From NCBI GenBank assembly GCA_016650115.1, contig JAENWI010000039.1, positions 1-8,883 on the forward strand: 8,883 nt of DNA. The letters run 5' to 3'. The position numbers were made by a program, and so were the translations under genes. Of this stretch, positions 1 through 6,647 are shown piece after piece. How positions within the stretch are numbered: position 1 is the first letter of the stretch; each line of letters begins with the position of its first letter. The stretch comes from Peptostreptococcaceae bacterium (GTDB lineage Bacteria; Bacillota; Clostridia; Peptostreptococcales; Anaerovoracaceae). The notes under the pieces are model-generated. The model was not told where the DNA came from, did no database searches, and worked only from the letters and a program-made list of their open reading frames with translations.

Positions 1-167
1 AACAGCCCGACGATGCCCCAGAACTCCTCATCTTCGCCATAACCCAATTCTTTGGCAAAATATCGCATGACACCTTCAACTGTTGCAGAATGAGCCAAAT
101 GGAACTCCTCGCTGTTATATTTTTTAAGTAATTCTACTGCGTCTTCTCGTGTAATGTTTGAATTCAT
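1..167 (-). CDS. HD-domain hydrolase, 5' part only (runs off left edge)
   Basis: The first 55 codons of a gene read leftwards from an ATG at 165-167. The ribosome site GGAGG at 173-177 lies 5 nt before the start. The visible protein opens with an acidic helix (TREDAVELLKKY) and then HLAHSATVEGVMRYFAKELG, followed by EEFWGIVGL. This pattern is typical of small bacterial HD/HDIG-type predicted metal-dependent phosphohydrolases, where the first metal-ligand histidine lies in the H-S-x-x-V-x-x-x-M segment (H26 here). The HD dipeptide expected just after GIVGL lies outside the window, so the catalytic pair cannot be confirmed. The gene starts 15 nt after the DMT transporter's stop with no terminator between, so the two are probably co-transcribed. 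The substrate is unknown; proteins of this group are mostly uncharacterised. The family call is fairly firm, the function is not. Confidence 0.75.
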   Translation of the reverse strand, partial: MNSNITREDAVELLKKYNSEEFHLAHSATVEGVMRYFAKELGYGEDEEFWGIVGL

Positions 168-182
168 ATCAACCTCCATATA

Positions 183-1109
183 TTAAGAATTAATTTTTAA
201 CTGTTTATCTGCCTTTGTCGGCAGTTGTGAAATGATGATGGCAGAAAACATGAGCACGCAACCCAGAAATTCTCTCTGTGTAAAAATTTCCGATAGAAAA
301 AGGTATCCGGCAATAGCGCCAAATAATGCTTCCGTACTCAAGATAATTGATGCAGTTGTTGGATTGGCATCTTTCTGACCAAGGCCCTGAAATGTGAAGG
401 CAAGACCTGAAGACATTACTCCAGTATATAAAATGGTTGGCATTGCACCCACCAGACCTTCATATAGAAAAGGCTCAGTAAAAAGTGAAACAATTAAGCT
501 GAGTGTGCCTGAAATGAAGAACTGTATTGCAATAAGCTTGGTGACCATTACCTTTGGTGCATAATAATCCATGCAAAGTATATGTAATGCCCAGAAAAAT
601 GCGCCTATTAATATGACTAAATCCCCAAAAGCAATGGTGAGTGAAGAAGTTATGGTTAGAAAATATAAACCGATGGTTCCCATTGCCACGGCCAACCAAA
701 TGTACCAGTGAAGTTTTCGCTTAAGAAAAATCCCGATGATCGGCACTAATAAAATGTACAGCGTTGTTATAAAAGCAGTTTTCCCTGCACTTGTAGAAAC
801 TAAGCCAACCTGTTGGAAATTAGCGGCAAAAAAAATAATTACACCACACCAGAGACTGCCTTGTATTAAAAGTTTGTTCGCAGCTTTTTCTTCGCATGCA
901 CTTAAAGGTATATAGTTTCGACTTAGTTTTTTCCTGTAAAGAGTAATATATATGATAGGAATAAGAGTTAAAGTTCCGAGATACATTCTCAATGCGCTAA
1001 ACATGAATGGCCCTATTGAAGACATTCCCTCTCTTTGTGCGACAAATGCGGTACCCCAAATAATTGCAGTAAGCATCAAAAATATTGTTGATTTAATTTT
1101 TTTATTCAT
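183..1109 (-). CDS. EamA/DMT-superfamily membrane transporter
   Basis: A 308-residue, very hydrophobic protein with about ten predicted membrane segments arranged as two EamA repeats. The first repeat opens with AIIWGTAFVAQREG and continues through a membrane segment rich in small residues (FQQVGLVSTSAGKTAF). The second ends with the family-typical ILSTEALFGAIAGYLFLSE and a final helix before a short basic tail. Length and layout fit the drug/metabolite transporter family, which exports or exchanges small metabolites such as amino acids or nucleosides. The substrate cannot be read from sequence. I chose the ATG at 1109: it has AGAGGA 8 nt upstream, whereas the in-frame ATG at 1127 has no ribosome site and lies only about 15 nt from the predicted transcription start. 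The gene is divergent from cysK and probably heads a two-gene unit with the HD hydrolase. Export of cysteine-pathway metabolites is possible from the neighbourhood but is only a guess. Confidence 0.88.
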   Translation of the reverse strand: MNKKIKSTIFLMLTAIIWGTAFVAQREGMSSIGPFMFSALRMYLGTLTLIPIIYITLYRKKLSRNYIPLSACEEKAANKLLIQGSLWCGVIIFFAANFQQVGLVSTSAGKTAFITTLYILLVPIIGIFLKRKLHWYIWLAVAMGTIGLYFLTITSSLTIAFGDLVILIGAFFWALHILCMDYYAPKVMVTKLIAIQFFISGTLSLIVSLFTEPFLYEGLVGAMPTILYTGVMSSGLAFTFQGLGQKDANPTTASIILSTEALFGAIAGYLFLSEIFTQREFLGCVLMFSAIIISQLPTKADKQLKINS

Positions 1110-1117
1110 AGGCACCG

Positions 1118-1123
1118 TCCTCT
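1118..1123 (-). promoter_or_regulatory. Ribosome binding site that decides the DMT transporter start
   Basis: On the minus strand AGAGGA is followed by 8 nt and then the ATG at 1107-1109. The alternative in-frame ATG at 1125-1127 sits directly upstream of this site and has no Shine-Dalgarno sequence of its own, so the shorter 308-residue protein is preferred. Confidence 0.7.
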
Positions 1124-1148
1124 GCATGATGAGAAAAAATATAAGACG

Positions 1149-1177
1149 ATTATATCAAAAAAGTGGTAAATTGTAAA
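1149..1177 (-). promoter_or_regulatory. Promoter for the DMT transporter / HD hydrolase unit
   Basis: Read on the minus strand: TTTACA (1177-1172), a 17-nt spacer, then a perfect TATAAT (1154-1149). The predicted start of transcription is near 1142, about 33 nt before the chosen transporter start codon. It matches the housekeeping sigma-A consensus at 11 of 12 positions. Confidence 0.75.
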
Positions 1178-1181
1178 CATG

Positions 1182-1228
1182 ATGGGTATTATAAAGTTAA
1201 GTATAATGTATAATGGGTATATTATAAA
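1182..1228 (+). repeat. Imperfect direct repeat upstream of cysK, possible operator or promoter region
   Basis: ATGGGTATTATAAA (1182-1195) recurs as ATGGGTATATTATAAA (1213-1228), offset by 31 bp, about three helical turns. The stretch between holds two TATAAT hexamers (1202-1207 and 1209-1214). None has a convincing -35 at 16-18 bp, so the cysK promoter probably lies here but cannot be placed exactly. The repeat could be a regulator binding site or simply AT-rich promoter sequence. Confidence 0.4.
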
Positions 1229-1284
1229 ACAAATTGAGAAAGTAATTAATATTTCAAATAAAGTTTTCTTTACACTGCGGAAAT

Positions 1285-1292
1285 GGAGGAGG
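1285..1292 (+). promoter_or_regulatory. Ribosome binding site setting the cysK start
   Basis: GGAGGAGG lies 6 nt before the ATG at 1299. The open frame extends upstream to an ATG at 1179, but those 40 extra codons have no ribosome site, do not resemble CysK and cover the promoter region, so 1299 is the start. Confidence 0.9.
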
Positions 1293-1298
1293 ATTAAA

Positions 1299-2216
1299 AT
1301 GAAAAAAATTCATAAAACAATTACAGAGCTTATTGGTAACACACCTCTGGTTGAGATTAGGAACTATAGTAAAGCGAGAGGGATACATTCAAATATCATT
1401 GTAAAATTAGAGGCCTTCAACCCTGGAGGAAGCGTGAAGGATAGAGTTTCAGTTAATATGATTGATGAAGCAGAGCTTGCAGGTCTGATTGGGCCGGGAT
1501 CGACAATCATTGAACCTACCAGTGGCAATACAGGAATTGGGCTTGCTATGGTTTGTGCAGCAAGAGGATACAAATCTATTTTCACAATGCCAGAAACAAT
1601 GAGTATGGAAAGAAGAAAGATACTGCTGGCATACGGTGCTGAAATTGTATTGACAAAAGGCTCTGAGGGAATGACTGGTGCAGCTGTCAAGGCTAAGGAA
1701 CTTGCTGAAGAAATCTTAGGGAGTTTCATACCAGATCAATTTTCAAATCAGGCGAATCCAGATATCAATTTCCGAAAAACCGGACCGGAAATATGGGAAG
1801 ATACTAATGGGGAAGTTGATATTTTTGTTGCAGGAATAGGTACAGGTGGAACGATTACGGGAGTTGGAAATTTCCTGAAAAATGAAAATCCAAATATACA
1901 AATAATTGCAGTTGAACCTGCAGCCTCTCCGTTACTTTCTCAAGGGAAGTTCGGTCCTCACCCGATACAAGGAATTGGTGCCAATTTTATTCCACAGGTA
2001 TTAGACCGTGAAGTATATGATGAAATTATACTTGTTGAAGGGGATGATGCGAAGGATACAGCGCAGGCACTTGCACATGAAGAGGGGATTCTGGTAGGGA
2101 TCTCAAGCGGGGCTGCTTTATGGGCGGCTACAACAGTTGCTCTCAGGAAAGAAAATAAAAATAAAAAAATAGTTGTGCTGCTGCCTGATACGGGAGAACG
2201 CTACCTAAGTATTTAA
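1299..2216 (+). CDS. cysK: Cysteine synthase A (O-acetylserine sulfhydrylase)
   Basis: A cytoplasmic PLP enzyme that makes L-cysteine and acetate from O-acetyl-L-serine and sulfide. The 305 residues match the usual length. Visible landmarks: ITELIGNTPLVEI at 8-20; NPGGSVKDR at 41-49, with K47 as the predicted PLP Schiff-base lysine; the substrate loop TSGNTG at 74-79; the phosphate-cradle glycines GTGGT at 181-185; HPIQGIGANF at 221-230; and GISSGAA at 268-273, whose serine S270 contacts the PLP ring. The protein ends LPDTGERYLSI, a few residues short of the common ERYLST-x-LF tail. The missing residues are not catalytic and this looks like natural variation. The gene is monocistronic, with its own terminator after it and a divergent transporter before it. 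Cystathionine beta-synthase-like or cysteine synthase B enzymes are close relatives, but the motif set fits CysK best. Confidence 0.95.
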   Translation: MKKIHKTITELIGNTPLVEIRNYSKARGIHSNIIVKLEAFNPGGSVKDRVSVNMIDEAELAGLIGPGSTIIEPTSGNTGIGLAMVCAARGYKSIFTMPETMSMERRKILLAYGAEIVLTKGSEGMTGAAVKAKELAEEILGSFIPDQFSNQANPDINFRKTGPEIWEDTNGEVDIFVAGIGTGGTITGVGNFLKNENPNIQIIAVEPAASPLLSQGKFGPHPIQGIGANFIPQVLDREVYDEIILVEGDDAKDTAQALAHEEGILVGISSGAALWAATTVALRKENKNKKIVVLLPDTGERYLSI

Positions 2217-2253
2217 AAAATATTACAAAGCATTTAATAAAAAAAAATAAAAC

Positions 2254-2303
2254 AATCTATAAATAAGGGCAAAAAATATGTCTATATTTATAGATTTTTT
2301 TTT
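2254..2303 (+). terminator. Intrinsic terminator after cysK
   Basis: A perfect 12-bp inverted repeat (AATCTATAAATA at 2254-2265, TATTTATAGATT at 2285-2296) with a 19-nt loop is followed by a run of nine T (2295-2303). The stem is almost all A:T, so it may be weak. Placement 37 nt after the cysK stop and before the next promoter supports the call. Confidence 0.6.
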
Positions 2304-2345
2304 GATTAATGTGCAGGATTGTTTTAAAATCAAATATCCTTTTTA

Positions 2346-2375
2346 TTGACAGCGGCTATTCAATAATTGTATAAT
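2346..2375 (+). promoter_or_regulatory. Promoter of the TRAP transporter operon
   Basis: A perfect TTGACA (2346-2351), an 18-nt spacer and a perfect TATAAT (2370-2375) match the sigma-A consensus at all twelve positions. Transcription should start near 2382, leaving a leader of about 190 nt before dctP. Such a strong core promoter suggests either high expression or control by a repressor or leader element. Confidence 0.85.
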
Positions 2376-2382
2376 AAAAAAA

Positions 2383-2571
2383 AGGTTTTAGAAAATTCAG
2401 TAAATGAATTATAAATTAATGAAGGTAACTTAACCAAGCGGGAAAGGAAGGAGGAGTAAATCCAAACATTTTTTATCGTAGAACATGGTTTTGAAAAATA
2501 AATGGAAAGTAAATGGAAAGTAAATGTTTTTTTAAATCTATTCGAAAGATCAATTTTAGAAGGAGAAAAAA
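2383..2571 (+). other. Untranslated leader of the TRAP operon
   Basis: With 2254-2375 this explains the gap between cysK and dctP: terminator, promoter, then leader. The leader holds a strong Shine-Dalgarno-like AAGGAGGAG (2448-2456) with no usable ATG, GTG or TTG at proper distance. It also holds a tandem repeat (2500-2521) and the true dctP ribosome site AGAAGGAG (2558-2565), 6 nt before the ATG. I see no recognisable riboswitch or T-box. Confidence 0.5.
2500..2521 (+). repeat. Two tandem copies of an 11-nt unit in the TRAP leader
   Basis: AAATGGAAAGT occurs twice head to tail (2500-2510 and 2511-2521), followed by a partial third copy AAATG (2522-2526). It may be a replication-slippage duplication. 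No function can be read from it. Confidence 0.75.
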
Positions 2572-3606
2572 ATGAAGAAACTCTCAATATTACTAGTTCT
2601 TGTTATGTTAATATCAGTATTTGCATCAGGTTGCGGCGGCGGAGCAGCACAAGACGAAAATGCCCCAGCAAAAACAATTGTTTTAAGATTGGCTTCAGAT
2701 GCACCACTTGAACATATTGCTACAGGCTTAAATAATGAAGCTTGTGAATTGGTTAAAGAAAGAACTGAAGGAAGAGTAGAAATTGAGTACTTCCCTGCTA
2801 GTCAATTAGGCGGTTATGAAACTGTTTATGAAGAAATAGTAAGAGGAACAATAGACCTTGCTCAGATTACTATTCCAGATGCTTTGGATGCCAGATTAGG
2901 AGCAGCTTATGTTCCTTATTATGCAAAAAGTTTTGATGAAGCAAAAGTTCTTTATGCCCCTGATTCATATCTATCAGGAGTTATTGGTGATTTAACTGCG
3001 GCTAATGGTGTTAAATTCCTGGGAACAGTTCTTGAAGGATTTATCGGAATGGCTTTTGTACAAGAACCAACTGATATATTTACTCCTGGAACAAATAAAA
3101 ATGTTAAGACCAGAAGTCCTGCCATGGTAACATTCAGTATGGCACAACAAGATTTAGGATTTAATCCTATTACTGTTCCTTATGCTGAAGTTCCAACTGC
3201 AATCCAGACAAAAGTAGTAGATGGATGGGTTGGCGGAACTCCTAACATTAATTATGCATGGGTTGGAGAAGTTATCAATTATATGTATGTTAATTATATT
3301 CACGCAGAAGCTACCAGCTATGTAGTAAGCGAAAAAACTCTTGCTAAGCTTACACCTGAAGATGCTGCAACTGTTGTTGCTGTTTTCCAGGAACAAAGCG
3401 TGAAGAGCTTTACTCTTGCACAAGAAAATGAACAGGTTTACAAAGAAAAATTAGCTGCTGATTATGGTGTAGATGTTGTAGAATTCACTCCTGAACAGGT
3501 TGATGCATATGCAACATTTGTAAGAGAAACATCATGGCCTAAACTTGAAGCGCTTCTTGGAAAAGAACTTATGGATGGTATGAGAGCAGAAGTTGCAAAA
3601 TTGTAA
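2572..3606 (+). CDS. dctP: TRAP transporter solute-binding lipoprotein, DctP family
   Basis: The extracytoplasmic receptor of a TRAP transporter, which captures an organic anion and passes it to DctQM. Residues 1-20 form a lipoprotein signal peptide (MKK, hydrophobic core, lipobox ASGC) with C21 as the predicted lipidated residue, followed by a Gly/Ala linker. The mature part runs from about 35 to 344, the usual size. Family features are LRLASDAPLEH near 39-48, FPASQLGG at 74-81, VRGTIDLAQI at 90-99, KTRSPAM at 179-185 with R181 as the likely carboxylate-binding arginine, and AIQTKVVDG at 210-218. Where many DctP proteins continue with a QENP-like ligand-contact motif, this one has WVGGTPN (219-225), so the substrate is probably not a standard C4-dicarboxylate. 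It is the first gene of the operon. A hairpin after it may raise its level over the membrane subunits, which fits the usual excess of binding protein. Confidence 0.92.
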   Translation: MKKLSILLVLVMLISVFASGCGGGAAQDENAPAKTIVLRLASDAPLEHIATGLNNEACELVKERTEGRVEIEYFPASQLGGYETVYEEIVRGTIDLAQITIPDALDARLGAAYVPYYAKSFDEAKVLYAPDSYLSGVIGDLTAANGVKFLGTVLEGFIGMAFVQEPTDIFTPGTNKNVKTRSPAMVTFSMAQQDLGFNPITVPYAEVPTAIQTKVVDGWVGGTPNINYAWVGEVINYMYVNYIHAEATSYVVSEKTLAKLTPEDAATVVAVFQEQSVKSFTLAQENEQVYKEKLAADYGVDVVEFTPEQVDAYATFVRETSWPKLEALLGKELMDGMRAEVAKL

Positions 3607-3645
3607 TTGCTCTTAAACTATTAATCAAACAATTTTATTATTAGG

Positions 3646-3672
3646 CAAAGGGAAGGGCTCTCCTTCCCTTTG
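3646..3672 (+). promoter_or_regulatory. Intercistronic hairpin between dctP and dctQ
   Basis: A perfect 11-bp inverted repeat (CAAAGGGAAGG at 3646-3656, CCTTCCCTTTG at 3662-3672) with a 5-nt loop. No U-tract follows (TTAGATAAAA), so it is not a standard terminator. In operons led by a binding-protein gene, such structures commonly protect the upstream message from 3' exonucleases or terminate in part, giving more binding protein than membrane subunits. That role is inferred. Confidence 0.7.
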
Positions 3673-3701
3673 TTAGATAAAAATAAGAAAGGAGGCTAAT
3701 T

Positions 3702-4259
3702 GTGAACAGACTTGAAAAAACTCTTTTTTGGAAGTGGTTAGAGAAATTTTTAAGATTCGGTTTAATTGTAACCGCATCCTTGGTTACGCTTATTACTTTT
3801 GCAGCTGTAATAACTCGATTTTTCAGTATAAATTTTCATGGATACGAAGAAGTTCTTATAATATTTGCATTTTGGTTATACATGTTTGGAGCTGCTTATG
3901 GCAGTTTTGAAAAAAGTCATATTACGGCAGATATTATTGTCGCTACGATGCCAGAATGCTATACTAAGGCATTGATTGCAATGCTCAGAAATACTCTTTC
4001 ATTAATTCTAGGTATTATTTTCTTATATTGGGCATTTAATTTATTCCAATGGACAATTGAAATGCAAACTAAAACACCTGTTTGGAGAATCCCTGTAACC
4101 GTCTCTCAATCATCACTGCTGTTTGGACTGTCTGTAATGACATTTTATAACGCGGTTTACCTGTATGATGAAGTTAAGACGTTTATCTTTAAATATATTA
4201 AGAAAATAGACATTTTAGATACGCCATCAGATGATATGAAGGGGGGTTCAATAGAATGA
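3702..4259 (+). CDS. dctQ: TRAP transporter small membrane subunit, DctQ family
   Basis: The small integral membrane partner of DctM in the TRAP importer, 185 residues. Four predicted membrane helices lie near 18-40, 50-68, 95-117 and 135-157. The hallmark between helices one and two is GYEEVLIIFAFWLYMFGAAY (47-66), followed by HITADII (73-79), the conserved DctQ pattern. Translation starts at GTG (3702-3704): AAAGGAGG at 3688-3695 lies 6 nt upstream, and no ATG fits better. The stop overlaps the dctM start as ATGA, indicating translational coupling. A charged C-terminal tail (DDMKGGSIE) ends the protein. Confidence 0.92.
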   Translation: MNRLEKTLFWKWLEKFLRFGLIVTASLVTLITFAAVITRFFSINFHGYEEVLIIFAFWLYMFGAAYGSFEKSHITADIIVATMPECYTKALIAMLRNTLSLILGIIFLYWAFNLFQWTIEMQTKTPVWRIPVTVSQSSLLFGLSVMTFYNAVYLYDEVKTFIFKYIKKIDILDTPSDDMKGGSIE

Positions 4260-5554
4260 TTGTAGCAATAGCAGTACTTGTGTTGATTGTCGTATTATTA
4301 CTGGGAGTTCCAATCCCATTCGCATTTTTTGCATCATCACTTGTTATAGTAGTTGGAGGTGGATATGATTATACATTTCTTCTCCCTTATGGATTTAGTA
4401 AAGTAAGTTCTCTTATTCTGGTAGCCATTCCTCTTTTCATTTTGGCTGGAAACCTTATGGAAAAAAGTGGTGTTGGTGAAAGTCTAATCAATTTGGTTGA
4501 AATGTTCGTCGGAAGAGTAAAGGGCGGGCTTGGAGCAGTTATGGTAATTTCCTGTGCTCTATTTGGAGCAATTTCAGGAAGCGGTTTTGCCACACTTTCA
4601 TGTATTGGAACAATCATGCTTCCAAGAATGGAAAAAGCAGGCTACCCTAGGGGTGTATCCGCAGCGTTGGTTTCCAGCGCATCTTTGCTGGGATTGTTGA
4701 TTCCACCAAGTCTTAATATGATTATCTATGCATTTATTGGAGGCCAGTCAGTATTAGCTTGTTTCCTTGCAACGATTGTACCTGGTATTATTCTAGTTAT
4801 TTTATTAAGCGCAACTAATTTCTGGATGTTGCGTAAAAATACGGAGATCAGGCTTACGGATAAATTGCCTCCTAAAGCATATGTGAAAAAATTAGGAAAT
4901 AGAACAGTTAGAGCAATCCCTGCGATGATTGCACCGGTTATTATTCTTGGCGGTATATATGGAGGATTCCTGACGCCGACTGAAGCCGCGGCTGTATCAG
5001 TTATATACACTATTCCTGTTGGTATATGGTTCTATAAAGGTTTAGACGGAAAAACTTTTAAAGACAGTGTAGTTATTGCAAGTACTACTGCAGGAGTTGT
5101 AATGATCATGCTTTTAACAGTTATGATGCTGTCACGCTTGTATATTATGGAAAATGTTCCTCAGATGATTTTAGAAGCAATGACGGCTGTAACAGATAAT
5201 ACTATTTTATTAATACTTATGGTTAATCTGTTCTTAATAATAATTGGGATGCTGATGGATGATACAAGCGCCATATTGCTGACTACACCAATAATATTGC
5301 CTGTAGTAATAGCTTTGGGTGTAGATCCTGTCCATTTTGCAGCGATTTTGGGAGTTAACCTTGGGCTTGGTTGTGTTACGCCACCAACAGCGCCATTCCT
5401 ATATCTAGGTTCTAGAATTGGTAATGCACCAATTAATGAAATGATGGTGCCTACCATGTGGTTAATTCTCTTTGCCTGGATACCTACGTTAGCGATAACG
5501 ACATTTGTTCCAGGATTGGCATTGTGGTTACCTGGCATGTTCGGGTTTGTGTAA
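4256..5554 (+). CDS. dctM: TRAP transporter large membrane subunit, DctM family
   Basis: The transport-channel subunit, which moves substrate bound by DctP across the membrane using an ion gradient, in TRAP systems usually sodium. The 432 residues are the normal length, hydrophobic throughout, with about a dozen membrane segments in two related halves. The signatures are complete: ALFGAISGSGFATLSCIGT (101-119), LPRMEKAGYPR (122-132), LIPPSLNMIIYA (148-159), GIYGGFLTPTEAAAV (233-247), MDDTSAILLTTPI (334-346) and TPPTAPFLYLG (375-385). The start overlaps the dctQ stop by 4 bp, with a G-rich ribosome site (GGGGGG at 4241-4246) 9 nt upstream. It ends 10 nt before a bidirectional terminator, so it is the last gene of the operon. 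Nothing suggests damage. Confidence 0.95.
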   Translation: MIVAIAVLVLIVVLLLGVPIPFAFFASSLVIVVGGGYDYTFLLPYGFSKVSSLILVAIPLFILAGNLMEKSGVGESLINLVEMFVGRVKGGLGAVMVISCALFGAISGSGFATLSCIGTIMLPRMEKAGYPRGVSAALVSSASLLGLLIPPSLNMIIYAFIGGQSVLACFLATIVPGIILVILLSATNFWMLRKNTEIRLTDKLPPKAYVKKLGNRTVRAIPAMIAPVIILGGIYGGFLTPTEAAAVSVIYTIPVGIWFYKGLDGKTFKDSVVIASTTAGVVMIMLLTVMMLSRLYIMENVPQMILEAMTAVTDNTILLILMVNLFLIIIGMLMDDTSAILLTTPIILPVVIALGVDPVHFAAILGVNLGLGCVTPPTAPFLYLGSRIGNAPINEMMVPTMWLILFAWIPTLAITTFVPGLALWLPGMFGFV

Positions 5555-5563
5555 AAAATAGAA

Positions 5564-5620
5564 AATAAAATGGAAGTGCCCTGATTCTTTGAAAAAGAAT
5601 CAGGGCACTTCCATTTTATT
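5564..5620. terminator. Bidirectional terminator between dctM and birA
   Basis: A perfect 27-bp inverted repeat (5564-5590 with 5594-5620) with a 3-nt loop GAA. The GC-rich core contains TGGAAGTGCCCTGATTC. On the plus strand the core is followed by TTTTATT; on the minus strand by a T-rich stretch with TTTT and TTTTTT runs. The right arm overlaps the last codon and stop of birA (stop at 5616-5618). It serves the two convergent genes. Confidence 0.92.
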
Positions 5621-6647
5621 CGGGCTGTTTTCTAATAGTTACTTCACCACTGTTTATCGTTTTCTTGTTACCATCCTCAAGGAGCACAACTAAACTTCCG
5701 TCGGAATCAATATCTACAGCTTTCCCTGATTCAGAAAAAATCTGACCATTCTTCAAGGTTGAAAAAGTTACCTGATGGCCTAATATTAAAGAACGAGATT
5801 TATATTCTTCTAAAAAATCAATATTGTTCAGAGAATTCAACAGACTAATTAATTCAGAAGAGATCTCTCCAACTAATTCGTTTCTTGATTTGGGAAAAAT
5901 GTTTGATAGATTAGTAGTGTTGCCCATTGAGTTTGAAGATGATTCATTTAACAAAGAACCGGCTGTATCTTTAATGTCTTCTGGGAAGGGCACCTTTGGT
6001 GCCCAATAATTAATACCAATCCCTATTACAATATACTCAACCTGACCGCTTTCGAAATCAGTGATAGCTTCAGTTAGTATTCCACCAATTTTTCTGTCAG
6101 CCAGAAAAATATCATTAACCCATTTAATCCTACAGTTTATATTAAGAACAGAATCAATTGCACGGCAAACTGCAACGGATGCAGCAGTTGTTGCAAGAAT
6201 GGATTTAGATATATCAAAATCCGGTTTTATCAATAAACTCATATAAATGCCGGAAGCATTTGGAGAGAAAAAGATTCGCCCCATTCTGCCACGTCCATTT
6301 GTTTGCTCTTCAGATACGATTAATGCCATATCGATTCCGCCTTGAACAGCAAGTTGCTTTGCTTTGGCATTGGTTGAATTTATTGTTTTAAAACAATAAA
6401 TTTTATCTTTGGGTATTTTATTACAAAAACTATGAATTCCTTCGGCAGACAATAAATCGCTGAGTGAAGAAAGAGTATACCCTTTCTTTGTTGAGGCGTT
6501 AATAGAATATCCTTCTTCCCGAAGTTGGGCAATCGCTTTCCATACTGCTGCCCGTGAAGCACCAGCCTCTGCAGCAATTATCTGACCAGAGACAACCGAC
6601 CCTTTATTTGCTTCTAGAACTTTAAGTACAGTTTCTTTTACAGACAT
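5616..6647 (-). CDS. birA: Bifunctional biotin-protein ligase / biotin operon repressor
   Basis: A cytoplasmic enzyme that makes biotinyl-5'-AMP and attaches biotin to carboxylase carrier domains; with a DNA-binding domain it can also repress biotin genes. The 343 residues divide into an N-terminal winged helix (about 1-60, with SRAAVWKAIAQLREEGYSI as helix and wing), a ligase core and a C-terminal SH3-like cap (about 288-340). Core motifs are INSTNAKAK (89-97), the biotinyl-adenylate loop GRGRMGR (118-124), IKWVNDI (174-180), KIGGILTE (186-193) and VIGIGINY (207-214). A Ser/Asn-rich stretch at about 234-257 makes it slightly longer than average. The start ATG at 6645-6647 has GGAGG 6 nt upstream. 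No biotin synthesis or transport genes are in the window, so its regulatory targets lie elsewhere. It is convergent with the TRAP operon and divergent from cbiM. Confidence 0.95.
   Translation of the reverse strand: MSVKETVLKVLEANKGSVVSGQIIAAEAGASRAAVWKAIAQLREEGYSINASTKKGYTLSSLSDLLSAEGIHSFCNKIPKDKIYCFKTINSTNAKAKQLAVQGGIDMALIVSEEQTNGRGRMGRIFFSPNASGIYMSLLIKPDFDISKSILATTAASVAVCRAIDSVLNINCRIKWVNDIFLADRKIGGILTEAITDFESGQVEYIVIGIGINYWAPKVPFPEDIKDTAGSLLNESSSNSMGNTTNLSNIFPKSRNELVGEISSELISLLNSLNNIDFLEEYKSRSLILGHQVTFSTLKNGQIFSESGKAVDIDSDGSLVVLLEDGNKKTINSGEVTIRKQPE

Noticed and set aside
1179..1298. 40-codon N-terminal extension of cysK from an upstream in-frame ATG
   Set aside because: No ribosome binding site, no resemblance to CysK, and it overlaps the promoter and repeat region; the ATG at 1299 has a perfect GGAGGAGG.
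2485..2523. 12-codon leader peptide in the TRAP leader starting at the ATG at 2485
   Set aside because: The strong Shine-Dalgarno-like site is about 30 nt upstream, too far, and the sequence is just the tandem repeat.
2463..2533. Terminator in the TRAP leader from AAACATTT pairing with AAATGTTT before a T-run
   Set aside because: Only 8 mostly A:T pairs across a loop of about 50 nt; too unstable to claim.
4387..5538. Open frames of 76-125 codons on the minus strand opposite dctM
   Set aside because: They are low-information shadows of the well-supported dctM frame, with no ribosome sites or recognisable domains.
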